Positions 8,735-16,710 of a DNA stretch of 64,000 bases are shown piece by piece. A model generated the notes under the pieces. That model did not search any database, was not told where the DNA came from, and worked only from the letters and a program-made list of their open reading frames with translations. The stretch comes from JBAZHE01 sp041652555 (GTDB taxonomy: Bacteria > Patescibacteriota > Patescibacteriia > Patescibacteriales > WJLG01): positions 38,718 through 102,717 of the forward strand of contig JBAZHE010000002.1 in NCBI GenBank assembly GCA_041652555.1, written 5' to 3'. Each line of letters begins with the position of its first letter. Positions within the stretch are counted from its first letter, which is position 1. Position numbers and translations under genes: made by a program.

Positions 8735-9088
8735 ATGATTTTATCTATTAATACTACTAATAATTCTTTTATAGAAATTAGCCTGAAAAAGGCTGGTGAG
8801 GTTTTGGTTGTTGAAAAGATTGCTGTTGATCGGACGCAGGCGGAAAAACTTTTGCCGGCGATTGAGAAAATTTTAAAAAAGCAAAAAATAAAGTTAAAGG
8901 ATTTGGAGAAGATTGAGGTGGAAAATAGGGGAGGAAGCTTTACTTCTTTGCGTATTGGAGTGGCGACAGCCAATGCTTTGGGTTTTTCCTTAGGAATTCC
9001 GGTTGTTGGTGCCGACGGTGAAAGTAAAGAAATTGACGGAATTAGTATTGTTGAGCCGGAGTATAGTGGGGAGCCGGACATCAAGTGA
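8735..9088 (+). CDS. tsaB: TsaB-like protein, short form (t6A tRNA modification)
   Basis: 117 residues. The start MILSINTTNNSFIEISL matches the ASKHA-fold beginning of TsaB/YeaZ, and GGSFTSLRIGVATANALGFS near residues 69-90 matches the conserved G-x-G-S-F-T-G-x-R-x-G-x2-x-A-x-G-L motif. TsaB is the scaffold partner of TsaD in making N6-threonylcarbamoyladenosine in tRNA; tsaC is present at 35253. Usual TsaB is about twice as long, so this covers only the N-terminal subdomain needed for TsaD contact. No frameshifted remainder is visible downstream. Flanked by terminators, so it is a single-gene unit. Confidence 0.7.
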   Translation: MILSINTTNNSFIEISLKKAGEVLVVEKIAVDRTQAEKLLPAIEKILKKQKIKLKDLEKIEVENRGGSFTSLRIGVATANALGFSLGIPVVGADGESKEIDGISIVEPEYSGEPDIK

Positions 9089-9131
9089 AATAGGGTTGTG
9101 GACTAACTGTTTATAACCCTTGTCCGCATTA

Positions 9132-9162
9132 ACAATCGGTTGAGGCCGGTTGTTTTTATTTT
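9132..9162 (+). terminator. Intrinsic terminator after tsaB-like gene
   Basis: ACAATCGG pairs with CCGGTTGT (one wobble) around TTGAGG, followed by TTTTATTTT. Confidence 0.7.
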
Positions 9163-9210
9163 GGCTAATATTATTTGGTTGAGGTTTGTATTGTTTTTGG
9201 TGAAGAATGT

Positions 9211-9239
9211 TTGACAGTGGTGGATTGGTGGTGTATAAT
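9211..9239 (+). promoter_or_regulatory. Consensus promoter of the mraZ operon
   Basis: TTGACA at 9211-9216 and TATAAT at 9234-9239 with a 17-bp spacer: a perfect sigma70 consensus. It drives mraZ and probably rsmH-ftsL-ftsI-murF. Confidence 0.85.
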
Positions 9240-9267
9240 ATAAGTATAGTGGTGAAAAGTGGTGAAT
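9216..9267 (+). promoter_or_regulatory. Putative MraZ-binding direct repeats
   Basis: AGTGGTGAAA (9248-9257) and AGTGGTGAAT (9258-9267) are 10-bp phased direct repeats. AGTGGTGGAT (9216-9225) and TGGTGGTG (9226-9233) fill the promoter spacer. GTGG-containing repeats with about one-turn spacing before mraZ are the known operator layout of MraZ. The 9258-9267 copy ends 9 bases before the ATG at 9277. Confidence 0.65.
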
Positions 9268-9276
9268 ATAAAATAT

Positions 9277-9708
9277 ATGTTTATCGGCGAATATCAGCAC
9301 AACCTAGATAACAAAGGGCGCTTGGCTGTTCCAGCTAAGTTTCGTCAGTTGTTAGCCAAAGGAGCGGTGGTTACCAAAGGACTGGATAACTGCCTTTTTC
9401 TGTATCCTAAGACAAAATGGGAAGAAATGGCCCAGAAATTCGCCAACTTACCTATTAGTCAGGCTAAAGCGCGTGCTTTTGCTCGTCATATGTTAGCCGG
9501 AGCGATGCCAGTTGAATTTGATAGCCAAGGTCGTATAAATTTACCAGAATATTTGCGTAAATTTGCTGGTTTAAAAAAACAAGCAATAATTGCCGGTTTG
9601 TTTGACCGTTTGGAAATTTGGGATGAAACAGCTTGGAATAAATATAAAGCCGGAACAGAAAAGGATTCTGGTGAAATTGCTGAAGCTTTGGGAGAAATGG
9701 GGGTATAA
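9277..9708 (+). CDS. mraZ: Transcriptional regulator MraZ
   Basis: 143 residues starting MFIGEYQHNLDNKGRLAVPA; the in-frame GTG at 9259 lies within the operator repeats and is rejected. It has the two SpoVT/AbrB-like halves of MraZ: D-x-K-G-R in the first, and D-S-Q-G-R-I-N-L-P near residues 80-90 in the second. MraZ forms a ring and binds repeats in its own promoter to control the division and wall cluster. It is followed by rsmH 18 bases later, the standard order. Confidence 0.95.
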   Translation: MFIGEYQHNLDNKGRLAVPAKFRQLLAKGAVVTKGLDNCLFLYPKTKWEEMAQKFANLPISQAKARAFARHMLAGAMPVEFDSQGRINLPEYLRKFAGLKKQAIIAGLFDRLEIWDETAWNKYKAGTEKDSGEIAEALGEMGV

Positions 9709-9726
9709 ATTTGAAATATTGAAATT

Positions 9727-10662
9727 ATGGAATATAAGCACGTAAGCGTAATGCTCGAGGAAGTCTTGAATTTTTTACAACCAAAAAGTGGCGGGTATTA
9801 TATTGATTGCACTTTGGGTGGCGCTGGTTATACGCAAGCTATTTCTAAAATTGCCGGAGAAAATGGCCACGTTTTAGCAACTGATCTTGATCCGGAAGCG
9901 ATTGCTAATGCTCGTAAAAAAGATTTAAAGAATGTTGTTTTTGCCCAAGGAAGTTTTGGTGATTTAGCAGAAATTGTGAAAAATAATTTTCCGGTTGATA
10001 CTTTTTTTGATGGCGTAGTAATGGACTTGGGTTTGTCTTCGGCGCAGTTAGATGATGAAAAAAGAGGATTTTCATTTTTAAACTCAGGCCCTTTGGATAT
10101 GTCTTTCGATGGTCGAGGAGCAGAAAATTCTACAGCGTGTATAGTTAATGATTATAAAGAAGATAAATTAACTGATATTATTCGGCGTTATGGTGAAGAA
10201 AAATTTGCTTTCAGAATTGCTAAAAAAATAATTGAAGAAAGAAAAAAAGAACCGATAACCGATAGCGCGCGTTTAGCCAAAATCATTGCCGCGGCGATGC
10301 CCTCTTTAACAAGGAGAGAGGGGATCCACCCGGCAACGAGAACTTTTCAGGCTTTGCGAATTGAAACCAATCGTGAATTAGAGGCTCTAGAAAAAGTTTT
10401 GCCAGCCGCTTTAGCTTTGTTAAAGAAAAATGGTCGCCTGGTTGTTGTTTCTTTCCATAGCTTAGAAGATAGAATAGTAAAGAATTTTTTTAAAAAAGAG
10501 AGCGTGGATTGTCTTTGTCCACCAATACTGCCGGTTTGTTGCTGTCATCATCAGGCATCTTTAAAAATTTTGACTAAAAAACCGGTGGAAGCGAGTGAAA
10601 AAGAAATCGTTGCCAATCCACGTTCTCGTAGCGCAAAATTACGCGTTGCCGAAAAAATTTAG
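9727..10662 (+). CDS. rsmH: 16S rRNA (cytosine-1402-N4)-methyltransferase RsmH
   Basis: 311 residues. Opening HVSVMLEEVLNFLQPKSGG, the SAM-binding DCTLGGAGYT, VVMDLGLSSAQLD and the closing SRSAKLRVAEK are all diagnostic of RsmH (MraW), which methylates C1402 in the P-site of 16S rRNA. Length is normal for the family. A cysteine-rich stretch (CLCPPILPVCCCHH) near residue 260 replaces the short loop that often contains one or two Cys. Second gene of the mraZ operon. Confidence 0.95.
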   Translation: MEYKHVSVMLEEVLNFLQPKSGGYYIDCTLGGAGYTQAISKIAGENGHVLATDLDPEAIANARKKDLKNVVFAQGSFGDLAEIVKNNFPVDTFFDGVVMDLGLSSAQLDDEKRGFSFLNSGPLDMSFDGRGAENSTACIVNDYKEDKLTDIIRRYGEEKFAFRIAKKIIEERKKEPITDSARLAKIIAAAMPSLTRREGIHPATRTFQALRIETNRELEALEKVLPAALALLKKNGRLVVVSFHSLEDRIVKNFFKKESVDCLCPPILPVCCCHHQASLKILTKKPVEASEKEIVANPRSRSAKLRVAEKI

Positions 10663-10696
10663 GATTTAAAATAAAAACAAAAATAAAATAAACAAT

Positions 10697-11038
10697 ATGA
10701 CCGAAACTGTTAAAGGCGTGTATTGTGCGCCGCCCAAAGAAAAACATAATTTCAAAATAAATATTAAAGCGGCCAATTGTTTACTATGTTTAATTGTGGC
10801 CGTGGTTGGTGTGTATTATTTAACCACAATCAATGACTTGGTTGTTAAAAGTTTTGTTTTGCAAGGCCTTAAGGAGCGCGGCTCTTTTTTGGCTGAGGAA
10901 AATAAAAATTTCAATAATCAAATTGCCAGCTTAAAGTCGTATAATGAACTGGCTAAAAGAGTGAAAAAGTTAAATATGGTGGCGGCGTCTGATGTTCAAT
11001 ATTTGAAAATTAGCAATGATACTTTGGCGTCAAGATAA
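10697..11038 (+). CDS. ftsL: FtsL-like division protein
   Basis: 113 residues with a cytoplasmic tail of about 27, a single membrane segment (NCLLCLIVAVVGVYYL) and an extracytoplasmic part with a short coiled-coil-like region (FLAEENKNFNNQIASLKSYN). Topology and position between rsmH and the ftsI-type transpeptidase gene fit FtsL, a divisome scaffold that works with FtsB and FtsQ. Sequence identity in this family is low, so the call rests mainly on context. Confidence 0.65.
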   Translation: MTETVKGVYCAPPKEKHNFKINIKAANCLLCLIVAVVGVYYLTTINDLVVKSFVLQGLKERGSFLAEENKNFNNQIASLKSYNELAKRVKKLNMVAASDVQYLKISNDTLASR

Positions 11039-11062
11039 GAATCCGCTTAATGATAAAAAAGT

Positions 11063-13162
11063 ATGATTTTGGAAAAATGGAGAAAAAAAGAGCGCGGTTT
11101 TCAAAAGAGAGGCAATAATCGCATTAATTTTTTAATCGCGATTGTTTTTTTATTTAGCCTGTTAATCGCCTGCCAACTTTTTTGTCTGCAAGTCATATCT
11201 TACGGTGATTATTCCGCCATGGCTTCTGGTCAGCATGAAGTTGAAAGCAAGCTTTTGCCTGAAAGAGGAGAAATATTTATCCAGGAAAACAAAAATAGTG
11301 AAGAAATTTTTTACCCCTTTGCCATTAACAAGGAGTATGCGCTAATTTATGTCATACCCAACCAGATAAATGATCAGGCGGTTTCGGAAAAGATTGCTTC
11401 GGCTTTATTTGAAGTCTTGGATCGTCCGACGGCGGAAATGGAGGTGGAGAATCTTTTTAAACAGAAAGATCTGGCTGAGTTGAATTATCAATTATCCCTT
11501 TTGATTGGTTTACCAGCAGAGGAAAGGGCGGTTCGAGAGAAAGAGGTTAGAAAAAATCTTGATATTTTGCATAGCGATAAAACCTGGCGAGCAACGCAGG
11601 CAGATGATAAAAAAACAGAACTGGAGAAAAAGAAGCAAGAAAAAATTTCCGGCTATTATCCGATATTAAACAAAGGCAACGATCCTTATGAGCCGATACA
11701 AAAAAAAGTTGGCGAGGAAGAATTGAAAAAACTTTATGCCATTTTGCTTTCCGGTTCCGGAAAAGATTATAAAACTTCAGATTTTATCTTAAGAAGCGGA
11801 AAAATTTGTTTTGAGCAAGATTCTGTGACCGAAGATTCTTGTGAAGAAGTGATTATACCCGGGATTTCCCAGGAGATGGAATCTTATCGTTATTATCCGG
11901 AAAATAATATCGGCTCCCATCTTTTAGGCTTTGTCCGTACGGAAAACGGTGAGAATAGCGGTAGCTATGGTTTGGAAGGATTTTTTAATAAAGAATTATC
12001 TGGCGTTTCCGGTTCGCTTAAATCAGAATTTGGCGCGAGAAGAAATATTATAATTTTAAACGGCCGGGAATATGTCGCGCCACAAAATGGCAAGGATTTA
12101 GTTTTAACCATTGATCGCAGTGTGGAATATTTCGCTTGCCAAAAATTGAAAGAAGCGCTAGAACAGGAAGAAGCGGAAAAGGGCGATGTGGTTATTGTTG
12201 ATCCTACGACCGGAGCGATCATTGCAATGTGCTCTTTCCCTGATTTTGATCCTAATAATTTCTCTTCGGTGAAAGAAATGTCTTTTTTTAATAATCCGGC
12301 TATTTTTGAGCAGTATGAACCGGGCTCGGTTTTTAAAGCTGTTACCATGGCCGCGGCCTTGGATGCTGGTAATGTTGTGCCAACTACTATTTATAACGAT
12401 ACTGGTAGCGTTAAGAAAAAGGGCTGGAATCAACCAATAAAAAATTCTGATTTTGAGACTAAGGGTGCGCATGGTTGGACAGATATGAGTAAAATTTTAG
12501 AATTGTCTTTAAATGTCGGCGCAATTTTTTTACGCGAACAATTAGGTGAAAAACCATTTGTTGAATATGTGAAAAAATTCGGTTTTGGCGAAAAGACTGG
12601 GGTAGAATTGGAGGGCGAGAGTAGTGGTGATATTAGTAATGTGGTACGCAAAAAGCCGGCTGAGATTGATTTGGACACCGCTTCTTTTGGTCAAGCTATT
12701 ACAGTGACACCCTTACAGATGGTGATGTCCTACGCCGCTCTGGCTAACGGCGGAGTCTTAATGAAACCTTTTTTGGTTAAGGAAATAATTAATGAAGATG
12801 GTAGTCGCGACATAACTAAGTCCAATGAGGTGCGTCGTGTTGTCTCGGAAAAAGTCGCTAATTTAACTATTGGAATGTTGATTAATGTTGTAGAATATGG
12901 CCATGCTAAAAAAGCGCAGATTCCAGGGTATTTTATCGGTGGTAAAACAGGCACAGCGCAAATTCCTGATAAAAGTGGCTATTCCAATGACACTATCCAT
13001 ACTTTTATTGCGATTGCGCCGGCAAATGATCCGAAGTTTGTTATTTTAACCAAGATAAATAAGCCGAAAAAATCAGTTTTCGCCGAGACTTCTGTTGTAC
13101 CCCTGGCTAAGGAGATAATGGATTTTATGCTAAGATATTATCAAGTACCAAAAGAACGATAA
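11063..13162 (+). CDS. ftsI: Penicillin-binding protein, FtsI-type transpeptidase
   Basis: 699 residues: cytoplasmic start, one membrane segment (residues about 22-43), a dimerisation/pedestal domain with a charged insertion (about 115-235), and a transpeptidase domain. The catalytic S-V-F-K has Ser422 and Lys425, the second motif is S-L-N (SLNVGAIF), and the third is KTGTA near residue 628. It crosslinks peptidoglycan at the septum; position behind ftsL supports a septal rather than elongation role. The pedestal domain is longer than in E. coli FtsI. Confidence 0.9.
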   Translation: MILEKWRKKERGFQKRGNNRINFLIAIVFLFSLLIACQLFCLQVISYGDYSAMASGQHEVESKLLPERGEIFIQENKNSEEIFYPFAINKEYALIYVIPNQINDQAVSEKIASALFEVLDRPTAEMEVENLFKQKDLAELNYQLSLLIGLPAEERAVREKEVRKNLDILHSDKTWRATQADDKKTELEKKKQEKISGYYPILNKGNDPYEPIQKKVGEEELKKLYAILLSGSGKDYKTSDFILRSGKICFEQDSVTEDSCEEVIIPGISQEMESYRYYPENNIGSHLLGFVRTENGENSGSYGLEGFFNKELSGVSGSLKSEFGARRNIIILNGREYVAPQNGKDLVLTIDRSVEYFACQKLKEALEQEEAEKGDVVIVDPTTGAIIAMCSFPDFDPNNFSSVKEMSFFNNPAIFEQYEPGSVFKAVTMAAALDAGNVVPTTIYNDTGSVKKKGWNQPIKNSDFETKGAHGWTDMSKILELSLNVGAIFLREQLGEKPFVEYVKKFGFGEKTGVELEGESSGDISNVVRKKPAEIDLDTASFGQAITVTPLQMVMSYAALANGGVLMKPFLVKEIINEDGSRDITKSNEVRRVVSEKVANLTIGMLINVVEYGHAKKAQIPGYFIGGKTGTAQIPDKSGYSNDTIHTFIAIAPANDPKFVILTKINKPKKSVFAETSVVPLAKEIMDFMLRYYQVPKER

Positions 13163-13179
13163 ATTATCAATCTTCAATT
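13163..13179 (-). repeat. Short dispersed repeat (copy 1)
   Basis: Reverse complement AATTGAAGATTGATAAT recurs exactly at 19402-19418. It lies in the ftsI-murF gap. Confidence 0.4.
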
Positions 13180-13198
13180 ATCAATTTAAAACAAGGCT

Positions 13199-14491
13199 AT
13201 GATTAAGAAAATAATTATTTGGAAATTAAAGTTTTTTTCCAGAGCGATTCTAAAAAAGTATCAGCCGAGAGTTATCGGCATAACCGGGTCGGTTGGGAAG
13301 ACTAGTGCGCGTGAGGCTATTTTTTGCGTGGTTAAGCAAAAATTTAATTCTCGGCAAAGTGTTAAGAATTATAATAATGAATTTGGTTTGCCACTGTCTA
13401 TTATTGGCACTATTAAATCTCCGGGAAAAAATCTTTTTGGCTGGGTAATTGTTTTTTTGTCGGCTCTAGGGTTGATATTATTTAGAGATAAAAATTATCC
13501 AGAAGTTTTAGTTTTAGAAATGGGTGTTGATAAACCTGGTGATATGGATTATCTGAATAGTATTATTGCTTGCGACATTGCAGTGCTTACAGGTGTTGGC
13601 GAATCGCATTTGGAGAATTTTTCTTCTAAAGAAAAACTAGCAATTGAGAAAGGTAAAATTTTTAATAATTTAAAGAAGGGCGGTTGGGCAATTTTTAATT
13701 TTGATAATGAAAAATCCGTAGCACTTGCAAATGAAGTAAAAAATAAAAAAATTAGTTATAGTTTTGGGAGCGGAACAGAGATGCACGCTGATGATTTGAT
13801 TTTTAAATTTTCTGGTGACAAGAAGGTGGAGAATCTATCCGGATTATCTTTTAGAATTAATTATAGTGGCTCTAGCGTAGTAGTGAATATGGCAAAAATT
13901 GCCGGTAAGCCAGCGGTTTATGCCTCTTTGGCTGCTACCGCTGTTGGTGTAGTCTTGGGACTGGACTTGGAAGATATTGCTTTGTCTTTGGGTGGTTTAG
14001 AGTCCGTAGCTGGACGGATGAAGCTGATTCCTGGAATAAAAAATACGATTATTATTGATGATACTTATAATGCTTCACCTGATTCTTGTTTGGCGGCTAT
14101 TGATTTTATTGCGCGAATAGAGACGGACGAGCCGTTTCGTCGTGTAGCTATTTTGGGTGATATGTTGGAACTCGGTTCTTATAGTGAGGCGGGGCATAGA
14201 TTAGTTGGTCGAGCTTTGGCTGGAGCTGAATTTGATTTGCTTGTAACTTCTGGAGAAATATCTCGTGACATTAATCGTGGCGCGATAGAGGCTGGAATGA
14301 GTGAGGATAAGGTTTTTAATTTTGCTAATAATTTGGCAGCCGGAAAATTTGCTCAAGACAGAATAAAAAAAGGCGACCTTATTCTAATTAAAGGCTCACA
14401 GGGGGCGCGCATGGAAAAAGTAGTCAAAGAGTTAATGGCCGATCCGCTTTTGGCAGAAAAATTATTATGTAGACAGAGAGATTTTAAATGA
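13199..14491 (+). CDS. murF: MurF-type UDP-MurNAc-tripeptide D-Ala-D-Ala ligase
   Basis: 430 residues. GITGSVGKTS at residues 27-36 is the ATP-binding loop; NYNNEFGLPLSI, LEMGVDKPGDM and DDTYNASPDS are typical MurF motifs, and the C-terminal domain has AILGDMLELG. The usual N-terminal UDP-binding domain of about 80 residues is nearly absent; a hydrophobic stretch (WVIVFLSALGLILF, residues 81-94) is inserted instead. It adds D-Ala-D-Ala to the wall precursor. Similar shortened MurF proteins occur in CPR, so substrate details may differ. Confidence 0.85.
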   Translation: MIKKIIIWKLKFFSRAILKKYQPRVIGITGSVGKTSAREAIFCVVKQKFNSRQSVKNYNNEFGLPLSIIGTIKSPGKNLFGWVIVFLSALGLILFRDKNYPEVLVLEMGVDKPGDMDYLNSIIACDIAVLTGVGESHLENFSSKEKLAIEKGKIFNNLKKGGWAIFNFDNEKSVALANEVKNKKISYSFGSGTEMHADDLIFKFSGDKKVENLSGLSFRINYSGSSVVVNMAKIAGKPAVYASLAATAVGVVLGLDLEDIALSLGGLESVAGRMKLIPGIKNTIIIDDTYNASPDSCLAAIDFIARIETDEPFRRVAILGDMLELGSYSEAGHRLVGRALAGAEFDLLVTSGEISRDINRGAIEAGMSEDKVFNFANNLAAGKFAQDRIKKGDLILIKGSQGARMEKVVKELMADPLLAEKLLCRQRDFK

Positions 14492-14523
14492 TAAATGGTA
14501 GATGATAAATAAAAAAGCAATTC

Positions 14524-14552
14524 TTGACTATTTATTTTTTTTTGCTTATATT
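14524..14552 (+). promoter_or_regulatory. Promoter giving leaderless mRNA
   Basis: TTGACT at 14524-14529 and TATATT at 14547-14552, 17-bp spacer. The ATG at 14561 is 8 bases past the -10 box, so +1 and start codon nearly coincide. Confidence 0.7.
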
Positions 14553-14560
14553 ATTGTAAT

Positions 14561-15292
14561 ATGAATATGAAAGGGATTATTTTGGCTGGGGGGCAGGGGA
14601 CAAGGCTTCGTCCGCTTACCTATGTGACCAATAAACAGCTTTTACCGGTTTATAATAAGCCGATGATTTATTATCCTTTAAACACTCTTTTAAAGGCTGG
14701 GATCAAGAATATTTTGATAATCTCCGGTCCAGATAAAATTGGCGATTTTTCTGATTTATTAGGTTCAGGAAGAAAACTTGGTGCCAAAATTTCTTATGAA
14801 ATTCAAGACGAGCCACGTGGCTTGGCTGAGGCTTTTATTCTTGGTGAAGATTTTATTGGTAAGAGTAATGTCGCGATGATTTTGGGAGATAATATTTTTG
14901 AAGATGATTTTTCCGAAGAATTAAAGAATTTTAAATCAGGAGGGAAGATTTTTTTGAAAAAAGTTTCTGACCCGGAGCGTTTCGGTGTGGCAGAATTAAA
15001 TTCTCGCGGTGGAATAAAAAAAATAGTAGAAAAGCCAAAAAAACATATTTCCGATCAGGCGATTACCGGTCTTTATGTTTATGATAGTCGCTCCGTCGAA
15101 ATAGCAAAAAATATAAAACCAAGCTCTCGTGGTGAATTAGAAATTGTTGATATTCATAATTGGTATTTAAAAAATAACGAACTTGATTATACAAAAGTGA
15201 AAGGTAAATGGCTTGACGTTGGAACTTTTGATAGTTTGCTTCAAGCACAAAATTTTGCCAAAGAAAAAATGCAAGGGAAAATGGTGATATGA
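14561..15292 (+). CDS. Sugar-1-phosphate nucleotidyltransferase, RmlA-like
   Basis: 243 residues. GGQGTRLRP at 9-17 is the nucleotide-binding signature, followed by VTNKQLLPVYNKPMIYYPL, which is diagnostic of glucose-1-phosphate thymidylyltransferases. EIQDEPRGLAEA, LGDNIFED and VEKPKKHISDQAITGLYVYD are further RmlA motifs. It is about 45 residues shorter than classic RmlA, lacking the C-terminal allosteric helices. It should make dTDP- or UDP-glucose for surface glycans. It overlaps the GT2 gene by 4 bases, so both are one unit. Confidence 0.85.
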   Translation: MNMKGIILAGGQGTRLRPLTYVTNKQLLPVYNKPMIYYPLNTLLKAGIKNILIISGPDKIGDFSDLLGSGRKLGAKISYEIQDEPRGLAEAFILGEDFIGKSNVAMILGDNIFEDDFSEELKNFKSGGKIFLKKVSDPERFGVAELNSRGGIKKIVEKPKKHISDQAITGLYVYDSRSVEIAKNIKPSSRGELEIVDIHNWYLKNNELDYTKVKGKWLDVGTFDSLLQAQNFAKEKMQGKMVI

Positions 15293-16242
15293 TAAAAGTT
15301 ATAGTTGGATTTATTATTTATAACAATCATACGGCTAAGTATTTGCCGGATTTTTTGGGGTCTTTAAAAAATCAAACGACTCAAAATTTTAAGATTGTTG
15401 CTTTTAATAATGGGGATGAAGATGGTTCTAATTTGGAGTATATTAAAAATAATTTTCCAGAAATAGAAATTTTGGGGACTGGAGAGAATATTGGTTTTGC
15501 TCGTGCCTATAATCAGATGATAAAAAAAGCGGTTAATGATGGTGCTGATTATTTTTTTATCACCAATCCAGATATAGTTTATAATTCTAATGTTTTGGAA
15601 AAATTAGTTGAGCGGTTAAATAGTAATATGGAACTAGGGGCAGTTTGTCCAAAACTTTTGCGTTGGGATTTTGATAAAAAAATTAAAACAGGCTTTATTG
15701 ATTCTCTAGGGCTTAATTTAAAAACTGGTTTAAAATTTTATGACGTCGGTCAGGGTGAAAAAGACTCTGCTCTATTTTCCCAAGAAAAAATTATTGGTCC
15801 AGGAGGTGCGTCTGGATTGTGGCGAATTAAGACTTTGGAAAAAATAAAAGAAGGTGAGAATTATTTTGATGAGCGGATGTTTATGTATAAAGAAGATTGT
15901 GATTTGACCTATCGTTTACATCTCAGTGGTGATAAAGCCAAATTTGTTTCGGAGGCTATTGGCTGGCATGATCGGACGGTAGCGATTTTCGGAAAAGGGG
16001 ATTTGGCTGTTATTCTCGCTCGCGCTAAAAAATCTCCATTAGTTCGCTGTTGGTCGGTTATTAATCAAGAAATATTATTTAAAAAATACTGGTCATTGCA
16101 ATCCTGGCAATCAAAATTAGCCATAACTATTTATCGTTTAAAAGTTTTTGTCTGGATAATATTTGCGGAGAGGTTTTTGCTAAAAGAGTATTTGACTATC
16201 AAGAAAATAAAGAGTAATCTTAACTGCTTTAAAAAAGATTAA
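15289..16242 (+). CDS. Glycosyltransferase family 2
   Basis: 317 residues with a GT-A fold start (GFIIYNNHTAKYLPDFLGSL), NPDIVY as the metal-binding D-x-D equivalent near residue 92, GPGGASGLWR, and FDERMFMYKEDCDLTYRLHL, which is typical of rhamnosyltransferase-like GT2 enzymes. Expected to move an activated sugar onto a lipid-linked glycan. It is coupled to the nucleotidyltransferase that may supply its donor. A terminator follows. Confidence 0.85.
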   Translation: MIKVIVGFIIYNNHTAKYLPDFLGSLKNQTTQNFKIVAFNNGDEDGSNLEYIKNNFPEIEILGTGENIGFARAYNQMIKKAVNDGADYFFITNPDIVYNSNVLEKLVERLNSNMELGAVCPKLLRWDFDKKIKTGFIDSLGLNLKTGLKFYDVGQGEKDSALFSQEKIIGPGGASGLWRIKTLEKIKEGENYFDERMFMYKEDCDLTYRLHLSGDKAKFVSEAIGWHDRTVAIFGKGDLAVILARAKKSPLVRCWSVINQEILFKKYWSLQSWQSKLAITIYRLKVFVWIIFAERFLLKEYLTIKKIKSNLNCFKKD

Positions 16243-16245
16243 TTT

Positions 16246-16275
16246 AAGGGGGTTTTAACTCCCTTTTCTTTTTTC
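16246..16275 (+). terminator. Intrinsic terminator after GT2
   Basis: AAGGGGG pairs with CTCCCTT around TTTTAA, followed by TTCTTTTTT. The next -35 box starts at 16276. Confidence 0.75.
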
Positions 16276-16303
16276 TTGACTTTTCTGCGGATTTTGTTAT
16301 AAT
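16276..16303 (+). promoter_or_regulatory. rplU promoter
   Basis: TTGACT at 16276-16281 and TATAAT at 16298-16303 with a 16-bp spacer; +1 near 16310. Confidence 0.8.
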
Positions 16304-16307
16304 GTAT

Positions 16308-16336
16308 AACAGCTTGAAAGAGCTGTTTTTATTTAT
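16308..16336 (+). promoter_or_regulatory. Terminator-like hairpin in the rplU leader
   Basis: AACAGCT (16308-16314) pairs with AGCTGTT (16321-16327) around TGAAAG, followed by TTTTATTTAT. It lies at the very 5' end of the leader, 18-46 bases before the L21 start codon. It could be an attenuator or protein-binding site. Confidence 0.5.
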
Positions 16337-16353
16337 AAGTTTTTCTTAAAAAT

Positions 16354-16662
16354 ATGGCTAAAATTGCTGTTATTTTGGCTGGCGGTAAACAATACGTTGT
16401 TTCAGCTGGACAAGAATTAAAAATTGAAAAGATTGAAAAAGAAGTCGGCGACAAAATAAAGCTCGAAGCTCTTTTGGTTGCTGATGACGCAAAAGTTTCT
16501 CTTGGTAAACCATCTTTGGGCGAAAAAGTTGAAGCTGAAGTTGTTGAACAAGGACGATCTAAAAAAGTCTCTGTAATGAAGTTTAAAAGCAAGGTTAGAT
16601 ATCGCCGCAACGTCGGCCATCACCAGGCTTTTACAAAGGTGAAAATAAACTCTATCGCATAA
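16354..16662 (+). CDS. rplU: Ribosomal protein L21
   Basis: 102 residues, normal length. AVILAGGKQYVVSAGQELKI at the start and KSKVRYRRNVGHHQAFTKVK at the end match L21, which binds 23S rRNA domain V and contacts L20. Here it stands alone; rpmA (L27), its usual partner, is at 38871 on the other strand. A hairpin in its leader suggests autogenous control. Confidence 0.97.
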   Translation: MAKIAVILAGGKQYVVSAGQELKIEKIEKEVGDKIKLEALLVADDAKVSLGKPSLGEKVEAEVVEQGRSKKVSVMKFKSKVRYRRNVGHHQAFTKVKINSIA

Positions 16663-16670
16663 TAGATTTA

Positions 16671-16710
16671 AAATAAAATCAGCCCAGATTAATCAGGGCT
16701 GATTTTATTT
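16671..16710. terminator. Bidirectional terminator between rplU and recR
   Basis: AAATAAAATCAGCCC pairs with GGGCTGATTTTATTT around a 10-base loop. The A- and T-rich ends serve both converging genes. Confidence 0.85.
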
